From: Nguyenibacter vanlangensis
Lineage (GTDB): Bacteria > Pseudomonadota > Alphaproteobacteria > Acetobacterales > Acetobacteraceae
Direction: 5' to 3'
DNA: 64,000 nucleotides
Assembly (NCBI RefSeq): GCF_038719015.1
Contig: NZ_CP152276.1
Coordinates: 3,923,501 to 3,987,500 of the forward strand
Made by a program: the position numbers and the translations under genes. Position 1 is the first letter of the stretch; every line of letters begins with the position of its first letter. Below, piece by piece: positions 34,348 to 42,589 of the stretch. The notes beneath the pieces were generated by a model. It saw nothing but the letters and a program-made list of their open reading frames with translations, was not told the DNA's origin and made no database searches.

Positions 34348-35244
34348 TCAGGGGAGCGGGTCCGCCCATTCCTCGGCCGGCACCAGGTCCACGCCGACCG
34401 TCAGCACGTCGTTGCCGCCGCCCAGGATCAGCCCGTGCACCGGGCTGATATCGGCATAGTCGCGGCCCCAGCCCAGCACCACGTGTTCGTCGCGCACCAC
34501 GATCCCGTTGGTGGGGTCCAGCCCGACCCAGCCATGGGCCGGGCCCAGCCAGGCCGCGACCCAGGCGTGGGACTGGTCCGCCCCCAGGCGCCGCTGCTGC
34601 CCCGGCGGGGGACGGGTGCGGATATAGCCTGACATGTAGCGGGCCGGCACGCCGAGCCAGCGCAGGGCGCTGATCATCAGATGGGTGAAGTCCTGGCACA
34701 CGCCCTCGCGCCGGGCCAGGATCTGGTCGACCGGGGTGGACAGGGTGGTGACCCCGGCGCGGAAGCGGAATTCGCGGTGGATCCGCCCATTGAGGTCCAG
34801 CAGGGCCGCCAGGATCGGCCGGCCGGGCGTGAAGCATTGCGCGGCATAGCGGCCCGCATCCGGGCTGGTGGCGCACATCGGGCTGTCGAACAGGAATTCC
34901 GCCGCCGCCCATGCCGCGTCGCCGCCGGCCCTGGCGGTGGCGACGATGTCCTCCCAGGCCGGGGTGGCGGTCTCGGGCGGGGGCGGAGGGAAGGCGACGT
35001 CGACCTCGGAATCGGCCAGCACGTCGAACGTCGTGTGGGGGGCTTCGTGATACAGCCAGGTGACGCGATTGCCGAAATAATCGGCGCCATCGACCCGCCG
35101 CACCGGGGCAGGCGTGATTTCGAGCCGTGTCCAGCGCACGACCTGGCCCGGCAGGTCGCGGGGGGTGACGTGGACGATATGGGCGGCAAGGTCGACCGGG
35201 CTGCCATAGGCGTAGCGGGTCAGGTGACGGACGCGATAGATCAT
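34348..35244 (-). CDS. transglutaminase-like protein with bacterial N-terminal domain
   Basis: A 298-residue protein. N-terminal beta domain MIYRVRHLTRYAYGSPV (bacterial transglutaminase-like N), then the papain-like core with the catalytic triad: Cys in GVCQDFTHLMISALRWLGVPARYMSGYI, His in DQSHAWVAAWL and Asp in GLDPTNG. Its ATG overlaps the stop of the ATP-grasp/alpha-E gene (ATGA). Families of this kind are found with COG2308 and COG2307 genes in predicted peptide-ligation systems. It could cleave or transfer amide bonds. Confidence 0.88.
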   Translation of the reverse strand: MIYRVRHLTRYAYGSPVDLAAHIVHVTPRDLPGQVVRWTRLEITPAPVRRVDGADYFGNRVTWLYHEAPHTTFDVLADSEVDVAFPPPPPETATPAWEDIVATARAGGDAAWAAAEFLFDSPMCATSPDAGRYAAQCFTPGRPILAALLDLNGRIHREFRFRAGVTTLSTPVDQILARREGVCQDFTHLMISALRWLGVPARYMSGYIRTRPPPGQQRRLGADQSHAWVAAWLGPAHGWVGLDPTNGIVVRDEHVVLGWGRDYADISPVHGLILGGGNDVLTVGVDLVPAEEWADPLP

Positions 35245-37820
35245 GATTCGTCGATGGCCCCGAGTTTGGTGCCGGGTTCGCCATCGGGTTCGCCCCTGGA
35301 GCCCGCGCGGTCGGCATAGCGGCCGCCGCCCACCGCGCGCGGCGGCGTCAGCACGACGAAGTAGCGCCGGGCGATCTGCTGCCCCAGCCAGCGCAGGGAT
35401 TCGCGGATTTCGTCGATCGTCCCGGGCAGGGCGGCGGCCGCCTGGTCCTGCTGCGGGGCGGCCAGCACCGTGTCCACCAGCCCGCGCAGCCGCTCCATGA
35501 CCGCGTCCGCCGTGCCGGTCAGGCCGGCGCCGTCGCCCGGATCCAGCTCGGCCAGGGTTTCGGCGATCATCGCCATCTGGTAGGCGACGCCGCGCGGGTT
35601 GCCTTCGTCCAGCAGCAGCAGGTCGAGCACCGGGGCGGGCTGCAGCAGCGCGAAATAGCGCGACCGGTAGGTGATGACGCAGTCGCTGAGTTCCAGCATC
35701 AGCCGCAGCGCGCCCTCCATGCGGCCGCGCTGGGCCACGTCCTTCTGCCGCAGCACCAGCGCCGTTGCGGTCAGCAGCGCGCCTGCGCGTTCCACCCGGC
35801 GGCCCAGATCCATGAACTGGCGGCCGCCGCTGCGGACCATGTTTTCAGCCGTCAGGCCCGAAATGGTCGCGCCGAAGCGCAGGATACTGTCCGTGACGCT
35901 GCCGATCCGCTCCAGCGTGCGGCCCGGGTCGCCGGGTACCCGGGCCTCTTGCAGCCGGGCGCGCAGCGTGTCCGCCCCGTGGACGATGGTATCGAAGGTT
36001 TCGACCGTCAACCGGTCGCGCAGGCCGGCGGCGACCCGCACGATTTCGGAGAGCAGCCGTTGCGGCAGGGCGGAGTCGAAGGTGACGGCGGACAGGGCGC
36101 GCACCAGGGTCGCGTAGCCGGCGCCGATGGCGGTTTCCTCCTGCCACAGCCCGACCGCGCCGGCCAGGCGCAGCACCGTGTCCAACTCCACCCGTTCACG
36201 CGGGGAGCCGTCCACCCGGCCGACCCGGCGCGTCACCACGCGCAGCACGCGTCCGGCCTCTTCCAACTGTTCCAGATAGCGGCCCAGCCAGAAGAAATCG
36301 TCGGCCGCGCGGCTGGGCAGGTCGCCCTGTCCGCGGCGGATCGCCAGGGTCGGCGTGGGGGACACGGCGCTGCCGACCAGCTCGGCCGAGTCCTCGACCG
36401 TGACCCAGACGTCCTTGGTCACCACCGGGCCGTCCAGCGGGCTGCCCGGCGGCGTGTCGTCGTCCGGCAGCAGCCGGGCCAGCCCGCCGGGCATGACCTG
36501 CCATTGCGCCCCGTCGAACAGCGCGAACAGGCGCAGCACCACCGCCCCGGGTTCGATGCCGTTCGGCCGGATCGACGGCATGACCGAGGGGGCGATGGCC
36601 TCGACCGCCACGAAACGGCCGGGATGGCGCCGCAGCACGTCCAGCGTGTCGCCGTCCGCCCTGTCCAGCCGCTGGGCGGCCGCCTGGGGGTCGGCGGCAC
36701 GGCGCAGCCACCATGCCCCGCGGTCGCCCCCCAGCAGGGTGTCGATCGCGCCGTCGATCGCGCCGTCGGAGGCCGGCCAGATCGTCCGCAGGTCGGGCAG
36801 CATGAGGTCCTGGCCCAGCAGGTGTCGGGCCAGGGCCGGCATGAAGGCGGCCAGGCCCGGGGCCTCGACCACGCCGGCGGCCGGATGGTTGACCAGCTTC
36901 ACGGCGCCGCCGCGCGCCGCGTCCAGCAGGCCGGCGATGCCGGGGACCGGGCCGCCTTCCAGTTCCAGGGGGTCGACCGTCCAGCCGTCCTGGCGCAGCA
37001 GCAGCACGTCCACCCGGCGCAGGCCGCGCACCGTCTTCAGCCACAGCGCGCCGTCGCGCATCGCGAGGTCGCCGGCCTCGGCCAGCACGCAGCCCAGTTC
37101 CCGCGCCAGGATCACATGTTCGGCCCACAACGTGCCGCGTGGGCCGGGGGTCAGCAGGGCCAGGCCGGGATTGCGGTCCGCCAGGCCGGCCTGGCGGTAC
37201 AGGCTGTCCTGCCAGGCATCGAAGAACGGCGTCAGGGTCCGGACCTCGCGCCCCGAGAACAGTTCGGGCAGGACGCGCGCCATCTGGCGCCGGTTTTCCA
37301 GCGTGTGGCCGACGCCGTTGGCGCGGCCCACGCGGTCGGCCGCCACGCGCCATTGGCCGTCCGGCCCGCGCACCAGGTCGACCGCGTAGAAGGACAGGAA
37401 ACGGTCGATGACCGGTGCGCCGGCCGCCGCCGAAGCGCTTGCGTCCGCGCTGCCCATGCGCAGATAGCCGGGTGCGGGATAGACCAGCGGGGGCGGCAGG
37501 ATGCCGGCGGACAGCAGGCCGCGCGCGCCGTACAGATCGCGCAGGATCTCTTCGAGGAGGCGCGCGCGCTGGGTCACGCCCTCGGCCAGGCGGGCGAATT
37601 CCTGCGGCGGCAGCAGCAGGGGAATCGGATCGCATCCTGCCAGCCCGCCCGCCGCGGACGGGCCGGTCTGGTCGTGCAGCGCGCGCGCGATCTGCCTGCC
37701 GCGTTCGAGCAGTTCGCGATGGCCGAGATCGCTGATGGTGCCCAGCAGCCGGCGCCAGTGCGGCCGGACGCCGCCACGGCCGTCCACCATTTCATCCAGG
37801 GGGATGCGCGCGAGATCCAT
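35241..37820 (-). CDS. circularly permuted ATP-grasp/alpha-E fusion protein
   Basis: An 859-residue fusion. Residues 1 to about 500 resemble circularly permuted ATP-grasp proteins (GVRPHWRRLLGTIS, ARLLEEILRDLYGARGLL, NGVGHTLENRRQM, EHVILARELGCVLAEAGDL); residues from DFFWLGRYLEQLEEAGRVL on are an alpha-E domain. Compared with the paralogue at 52200, the segment LEDNARTPSG is replaced by AADRVGRANG and the glycine-rich KPVGESGGYG is absent, so this ATP-grasp part may be catalytically impaired. Middle gene of metallopeptidase, fusion, transglutaminase. Confidence 0.85.
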   Translation of the reverse strand: MDLARIPLDEMVDGRGGVRPHWRRLLGTISDLGHRELLERGRQIARALHDQTGPSAAGGLAGCDPIPLLLPPQEFARLAEGVTQRARLLEEILRDLYGARGLLSAGILPPPLVYPAPGYLRMGSADASASAAAGAPVIDRFLSFYAVDLVRGPDGQWRVAADRVGRANGVGHTLENRRQMARVLPELFSGREVRTLTPFFDAWQDSLYRQAGLADRNPGLALLTPGPRGTLWAEHVILARELGCVLAEAGDLAMRDGALWLKTVRGLRRVDVLLLRQDGWTVDPLELEGGPVPGIAGLLDAARGGAVKLVNHPAAGVVEAPGLAAFMPALARHLLGQDLMLPDLRTIWPASDGAIDGAIDTLLGGDRGAWWLRRAADPQAAAQRLDRADGDTLDVLRRHPGRFVAVEAIAPSVMPSIRPNGIEPGAVVLRLFALFDGAQWQVMPGGLARLLPDDDTPPGSPLDGPVVTKDVWVTVEDSAELVGSAVSPTPTLAIRRGQGDLPSRAADDFFWLGRYLEQLEEAGRVLRVVTRRVGRVDGSPRERVELDTVLRLAGAVGLWQEETAIGAGYATLVRALSAVTFDSALPQRLLSEIVRVAAGLRDRLTVETFDTIVHGADTLRARLQEARVPGDPGRTLERIGSVTDSILRFGATISGLTAENMVRSGGRQFMDLGRRVERAGALLTATALVLRQKDVAQRGRMEGALRLMLELSDCVITYRSRYFALLQPAPVLDLLLLDEGNPRGVAYQMAMIAETLAELDPGDGAGLTGTADAVMERLRGLVDTVLAAPQQDQAAAALPGTIDEIRESLRWLGQQIARRYFVVLTPPRAVGGGRYADRAGSRGEPDGEPGTKLGAIDES

Positions 37821-37847
37821 GATGCTGGATGTATGGGCGAATGCCGG

Positions 37848-38990
37848 TCAACAGTAAACGGAATTGCGGGCCCGGCGGACCAGATCGTGGATGAAGGCCA
37901 GTTTTTCCAGAACCGGCGGCGCCAGGACGAACGGGTAGAAATCGGCCTGGCCCATCGAGCGGTTCAGGCTGTTGATCGCGTAGGTCAGGGGCATCCAGGC
38001 CCGTGCCACCGGTTCGAACGATTCGACGTCATAGGGGTCGAAATCGATGTCAGCCTGCGGCGCTGGGCTGGCCTGCGGCGCCGGATTGCCGGGAGCCTGC
38101 GCCCCGACCGACAGGCCATAGGCCCGGGCGGTTTCGAGTGTCGCGACGATGTGCAGGTAATGCGCCCAGGTCTCGGCGAAATCCTCCCATGCATGGGTGG
38201 TGGCGTAGTCGCTGACATAATGGTCCTGCCAGCCGGGGGGAGGGCCCGACTGGTAATGGTGCTGCAGGGCCGCCCGGTAATCGGCGCGGTCGTCGCCGAA
38301 TATGGCGCGGCAGGCCGCCAGGGCCCCTTCGTCCCTATCCCCGCTCTCGTCTCCGCCCCCGTCGCGGACCAGCAGGTTCCAGTAATAATGGCCGACTTCG
38401 TGGCGGAAATGGCCCAGCAGGGTGCGGTAGGGCTCGCCCATCGCGACGCGCATCGTCTCGCGCGCCGCATCGTCGGCCTCGCGCACCGCGATCGTGACCA
38501 CGCCGTCCTGGTGGCCGGTCATCGCCCGCGTGCCGTCCGCGGCATCCTCGAGGAAATCGAATGCCAGGCCGTCCCGCGGGTCGTCCTGCCGCGTGCGGAT
38601 CGGCAGGCCGAGGCGGAGCAGCGTATAGATCAGCCGGTGCTTGGCCGTCTCCAGCCGCTGCCAGCGTTCGGCATTGCCCGGGATGGCGAGGTCGGGGATC
38701 ACCCGGTTGTGGCGGCAGGCCAGGCAGAAGGCCTCGCCGCCCTCGGGCACCAGCCAGTTGCAGACGCCATGCGCGGCATTGGCGCAGAATCGGTACGTCG
38801 CCCCCTCGGCCGCCCGCACCGACAATGGGCGCCAGACTCCGCCCTTATCGTCCTCGCCCGTCGCCACGGGTTCCAGCGCGCTGAGATCATTTTCCTCGGG
38901 CAGGTACCCCAGCGTGTGACCGCACCGCTCACAGACCGTGTTTTCGAAGAACAGGACCTGATCGCAGGCCTGGCAGACGAACAGCTTCAT
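37848..38990 (-). CDS. putative zinc-binding metallopeptidase (COG4307-like)
   Basis: A 380-residue cytosolic protein. A zinc ribbon opens the chain (CQACDQVLFFENTVCERCGHTLG), with another Cys set CANAAHGVCNW and CLAC, and the metalloprotease motif HFRHEVGHYYW (HExxH form) sits near residue 200, followed by HAWEDFAETWAHYLHI, which may give the third ligand. ATG 38990 is chosen for GGAG nine bases upstream. It is 27 bases upstream of the ATP-grasp/alpha-E gene, so the two are probably co-expressed. Confidence 0.85.
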   Translation of the reverse strand: MKLFVCQACDQVLFFENTVCERCGHTLGYLPEENDLSALEPVATGEDDKGGVWRPLSVRAAEGATYRFCANAAHGVCNWLVPEGGEAFCLACRHNRVIPDLAIPGNAERWQRLETAKHRLIYTLLRLGLPIRTRQDDPRDGLAFDFLEDAADGTRAMTGHQDGVVTIAVREADDAARETMRVAMGEPYRTLLGHFRHEVGHYYWNLLVRDGGGDESGDRDEGALAACRAIFGDDRADYRAALQHHYQSGPPPGWQDHYVSDYATTHAWEDFAETWAHYLHIVATLETARAYGLSVGAQAPGNPAPQASPAPQADIDFDPYDVESFEPVARAWMPLTYAINSLNRSMGQADFYPFVLAPPVLEKLAFIHDLVRRARNSVYC

Positions 38991-39005
38991 GACGAGGGTC
39001 TCCAT

Positions 39006-39227
39006 GCCGTTTCACGCGCTTGCACAACGTTTTGATCGGCATGGTGTTCCGCTCCGGCAGGGCGTGGAGCGTCCGGGACCCGAATGGGTTGAAGTCGGCC
39101 GCTTCGGCCTTGTGAAGTGGTTTGATATTATTATTTTTTATTAATTTATTGTAAATTTTTTAATGAATGGAATAAAAATTTTACAATACATGTTGCGAGG
39201 CAACCTGCGAGTGTTCGAGAAGACAAT
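39006..39227. other. AT-rich leader of the desaturase gene
   Basis: 39121-39190 is strikingly AT-rich (long A/T runs, TTATTTTTTATTAATTTATTG) inside a GC-rich chromosome. It lies between divergent genes and fits a promoter of imported DNA, possibly a target for nucleoid silencing proteins. No gene is visible. Confidence 0.6.
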
Positions 39228-40247
39228 ATGGTATCGTCAAGTTACGACAGCGAAACGGTCAGGTCGATCCGGCGGTTCCAGGGCTCGCACTTCATCACCA
39301 GTCTCTTTCAGCTTGTCTCGACCATCGGCCTGCTTCTGGCCTGTTATGTCCTGCTTTATGCGGGTCTGGCCCATGGATGGTGGGGGGTCCTGCTGCTGAC
39401 CCCTCTTGCCTCGGGGCTGTCCATCCGTGTCTTCGTGCTGCAGCATGATTGCGGGCATGGATCAATGTTCAGAAGCCGGTGGGGCAACGATGCGGCTGGC
39501 CGCCTCTGTTCGCTGCTGACATTGACCCCTTATGACCACTGGAAAAAGCATCACGGCCTGCATCATGGTTCATGGAACAACATGGACACGCGCGGACGTT
39601 TGTCGGACCTGTATTCGGACTGCATGACGGTGGCGGAATATGGGAAGATGACACGCTTGCGGAGGTATATATACCGGACCAGCAAGAATCCTGTCCTTAC
39701 CATCTTCCTGATGCCGCCGCTGATCTTCTTTGTTATTTACCGAATTGCGTTCGATACGCCGCGCCACTGGGTGAAGGAACGTGTCGGCGTCTATCTCACC
39801 AATCTCTGCCTGCTTATCGGGTACGGAACGCTTGCCTGGCTGGTCGGACCGAAATCCGTCGCGCTTGTCAGTTTCATGGTGATCTATCCCGCCGCCGTGA
39901 TCGGTGTCTGGCTGTTCCTCGTGCAGCATAAATTCGAAGGTGTTCAGTGGTCTGGAAATCCACAATGGAATATTTTCGATGCCGCGGTGACCGGATGCTC
40001 CTTCCTGCGGCTTTCAGGAATCCTTCGTTGGTTCACAGGGGATATCGGGACTCACCACATACACCATCTGGCCCCCGGGATTCCCAACTACCGCCTGGTC
40101 GCCTGCCACGAAGCGCATCCGGTTTTTCAAAACGTAAAGATACTCACCTGGCAGGACGGAATCCGGGAGGCCTGGACCAATAAGCTGTGGGACGAGAGTG
40201 CCCAGGCCATGGTGGATCTGCGCTCTGTGCGCCATCTTTTGCAGTAG
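39228..40247 (+). CDS. fatty acid desaturase (membrane di-iron)
   Basis: A 339-residue membrane protein with the three histidine boxes of acyl-lipid desaturases: HDCGH near residue 74, HHGLHH near residue 109 and THHIHHL near residue 276, with hydrophobic pairs before and after (FQLVSTIGLLLACYVLLYAG, IFLMPPLIFFVIYRI). It should introduce double bonds into membrane acyl chains. Codon use is less GC-biased than in the flanking genes and the leader is AT-rich, so transfer is likely. Confidence 0.9.
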   Translation: MVSSSYDSETVRSIRRFQGSHFITSLFQLVSTIGLLLACYVLLYAGLAHGWWGVLLLTPLASGLSIRVFVLQHDCGHGSMFRSRWGNDAAGRLCSLLTLTPYDHWKKHHGLHHGSWNNMDTRGRLSDLYSDCMTVAEYGKMTRLRRYIYRTSKNPVLTIFLMPPLIFFVIYRIAFDTPRHWVKERVGVYLTNLCLLIGYGTLAWLVGPKSVALVSFMVIYPAAVIGVWLFLVQHKFEGVQWSGNPQWNIFDAAVTGCSFLRLSGILRWFTGDIGTHHIHHLAPGIPNYRLVACHEAHPVFQNVKILTWQDGIREAWTNKLWDESAQAMVDLRSVRHLLQ

Positions 40248-40490
40248 ATCGGGCGGGTACATTTGAGTCGAGATTGTCAGGAAGCATCTTTGCATCGCGG
40301 CCATTCGGGTGCGGCTGCGAAATGGTGCTTGAGCCGTGACGTGGTGGCCTCGATCCCGGCATGCCAGCGATGTCCGCACATTGCGGCGTTCGGATGGTCG
40401 ATCGCATTTCGCCGAAAAAGCGACATGGAAAATTTCACAAATTGGCAAAACCGGTGTATAGGTGTTTATCTGCCGATCTGGGGGTAAGCC

Positions 40491-40730
40491 ATGTCCACCA
40501 TCCGCTGGAATGTCGCGATTTCATCTGAAGTGGATCAGTCCGTTCGCATGTTTCTCGCCGCCAATGGAGGGGGGCGCAAAGGCGACCTGTCCCGTTTTAT
40601 CGAAGAAGCCGTGCGGTCCTACCTGCTGGAACAGGCTGTAGACCAAGCCAAGAGAGCGACCCAGGATATGAGCGAAGCTGAACTGGCCGATTTGGTGAAT
40701 GAAGCCGTGCAGTGGGCACGCGGGCACTGA
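40491..40730 (+). CDS. ribbon-helix-helix antitoxin
   Basis: A 79-residue protein. The strand-helix-helix pattern RWNVAISSEVDQSVRMFLAANGGGRKGDLSRFIEEAVRSYLLEQAV is a CopG/MetJ-type DNA-binding fold; the rest would bind the toxin. GGGGTAAGCC precedes ATG 40491. The toxin gene starts on the base after its stop codon. It probably represses the pair's own promoter. Confidence 0.82.
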   Translation: MSTIRWNVAISSEVDQSVRMFLAANGGGRKGDLSRFIEEAVRSYLLEQAVDQAKRATQDMSEAELADLVNEAVQWARGH

Positions 40731-41153
40731 ATGCGGGTTGTTCTGGATACCAATATCCTTGTTTCCGCTCTGATTTACCCTTGTGGTGCCCCTGACGCGA
40801 TCTATCGCGCCTGGCGGGCGCACCGCTTCGATCTGGTCACGTCCACGACCCAGCTTGAAGAACTCAGGCGCGTCAGTCGCTATCCCAAACTCCGACCGAT
40901 TCTGCCGCCTCACCGTGTCGGGGCGATGATCAACAATATGCGCAAAGTATCTGTGGCCGAGCGGCTCCCTGCCTTACCGGCTGACGTGACGATCAACGAT
41001 CCCGACGATACCTTTCTCCTGACGATGGTGCTGGCGTTCGATGCCGATTACCTCGTAACCGGCGATCATCGTGCCGGTCTGCTGGAGAAGGGCCGGTTTC
41101 AGAGAGCACGCATCGTTACCCCCTCAGAGTTCTGTTCCATCGTCCTTGGTTGA
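40731..41153 (+). CDS. PIN-domain toxin ribonuclease
   Basis: A 140-residue protein with PIN acidic residues: VVLDTNILVSALI near residue 6, ELRRV in the middle, and NDPDDTFLLTMVLAFDADYLVTGD near residue 100. The COG1569-type layout (GAPDAIYRAW, EFCSIV) suggests a VapC-like RNase. ATG 40731 directly follows the antitoxin stop (TGAATG). Confidence 0.88.
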   Translation: MRVVLDTNILVSALIYPCGAPDAIYRAWRAHRFDLVTSTTQLEELRRVSRYPKLRPILPPHRVGAMINNMRKVSVAERLPALPADVTINDPDDTFLLTMVLAFDADYLVTGDHRAGLLEKGRFQRARIVTPSEFCSIVLG

Positions 41154-41297
41154 GTGGTTTCAGGCCAGTTTTGGCCGCCGGCCGCGCCGGCGTTCCGGCA
41201 GGCGGATGACGGGCGGCCTCGGTCGAGGATGTTCTGGCTCTGACGTTGGAGGCGCTGTTATTTTGTGAAGGACATGCCCGATGTGGCGTTTCCATTT

Positions 41298-42530
41298 TCA
41301 ATGAAGAAGGAGGTCATTCCGATAGATTATGCCGCCCTTCATGACGATTTTGATGTTTCGGGCATTGCCGAGGATGTCTGCGTGCGCCAGGGGGTTGCCG
41401 TCCACCACGATGAGATCGGCTGCTGCGCCGGGTTGTACGATACCGAGTTTTCCTTCCATACCAATCAATTTGGCAGCGATTGTCGTCGCACTTGCAACAA
41501 TGTCGAATGCGGGCAGCACGCGGGCGCGGATGGCGAATTCCTCGTTCTGCCGGGGATGGGCCGCACCCAGGAGGTCCGTTCCAAACGCCATCGTCAGTCC
41601 GGCCTCCTGCATGATCGCAAGGCTTTCCATGCCGCGGATCCGGACATCGGCGACCTTGGCGATCGACACCGGGGGCAGTCCGTATCTGTGTCCGTCGCTT
41701 GCCAATGCCTCGTATGTCACGAGCGTGGGGACGGCGATCGCACCGCGGCTTGCCGCCAGCGCCGCGGTGGGCGCATCGATGTTGTTGCAGTGTTCCAGCG
41801 AGTACACGCCTGCGCGCACAGCACGTTCGATGGCGTCGGGCATGTAGAGATGCGCAGCCACGTACGTGCCGTTGTCGCGCGCCTCCTGCACCGCCGTCTC
41901 GATCTCCGCCACGGAATATCCCTGCGCGGCGATCGGATCGGTCGGTGACGATACGCCGCCATTGGCCATGATCTTGATGAACTGGGCGCCCTCGCGCATC
42001 GTCTCGCGCACCGCGACACGCACCTCGTCCACGCCATCGGCCACGCGGCCCAGAGCGCCAAAATTGCGTGCCCAGCGCTTGGCGTCATACGTATCGTAAC
42101 GAATCCGGTTATCCGCATGCCCGCCCGTGCGGGAGAGGGCCTTGCCGCAGACGATGAGGCGGGGGCCGACGATATGCCCTTCCTCGATCCCCTCCGCCAG
42201 ACCACGCGTCGCGCCGCCGACATCACGTACTGTGGTGAAGCCGCGCGCCAACATGCCCTTCATGATCGGAAGCGAGCGGGCCATGGCGAGCGCATCCGGA
42301 AGCTGCGCGTTGGCGGTAAGATCCATCGTGCTGGCGACGACGTGAACATGGCAGTCGATCAGACCCGGCATCAGGGTCGCCCCGCGGAGGTCGATCACCT
42401 GTCCGGCCTTTTGGTCGAAGGCGGCATCGGTCGCGACGATCGTGCCATTCTCGACCAGGACATGGCCTTCGCGGGGCTCGCGCGCAGTGCAGTCGACGAT
42501 CGACGCATTGCGAAACAGGATCTGGCTCAT
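41298..42530 (-). CDS. amidohydrolase-family metal-dependent hydrolase
   Basis: A 410-residue TIM-barrel enzyme: HVHV metal ligands in LMPGLIDCHVHV near residue 66, metal-bridging Lys in FIKIMANGG, His in YVAAHLY and SLEHCNN, and Asp in AFGTDLLG. This is the imidazolonepropionase/prolidase-like subgroup acting on amide bonds of small molecules or dipeptides. Start ATG 42530 follows GAGGTGTT. Last gene of the minus-strand unit TonB, GAF, TetR, MFS, amidohydrolase. Confidence 0.9.
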   Translation of the reverse strand: MSQILFRNASIVDCTAREPREGHVLVENGTIVATDAAFDQKAGQVIDLRGATLMPGLIDCHVHVVASTMDLTANAQLPDALAMARSLPIMKGMLARGFTTVRDVGGATRGLAEGIEEGHIVGPRLIVCGKALSRTGGHADNRIRYDTYDAKRWARNFGALGRVADGVDEVRVAVRETMREGAQFIKIMANGGVSSPTDPIAAQGYSVAEIETAVQEARDNGTYVAAHLYMPDAIERAVRAGVYSLEHCNNIDAPTAALAASRGAIAVPTLVTYEALASDGHRYGLPPVSIAKVADVRIRGMESLAIMQEAGLTMAFGTDLLGAAHPRQNEEFAIRARVLPAFDIVASATTIAAKLIGMEGKLGIVQPGAAADLIVVDGNPLAHADILGNARNIKIVMKGGIIYRNDLLLH

Positions 42531-42589
42531 AACACCTCGGGTACGATGGATCTGATGATAAAGATGTCTGGGAAAAAGGTTTGCGGCCC

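Noticed and set aside
35949..39035. Plus-strand open frame of 1028 codons
   Set aside because: It lies opposite the ATP-grasp/alpha-E and metallopeptidase genes; its composition is Arg/Gln/His-rich, as expected for the antisense of GC-rich coding DNA, and no domain is visible.
39121..39200. AT-rich stretch as a replication origin
   Set aside because: No DnaA-box cluster, iterons or rep gene nearby; a promoter leader of imported DNA explains it better.
40248..40490. Small gene before the toxin-antitoxin pair
   Set aside because: A 74-codon plus-strand frame exists, but it has no start signal and a Cys/Arg-rich composition without pattern; the gap more likely holds the promoter.
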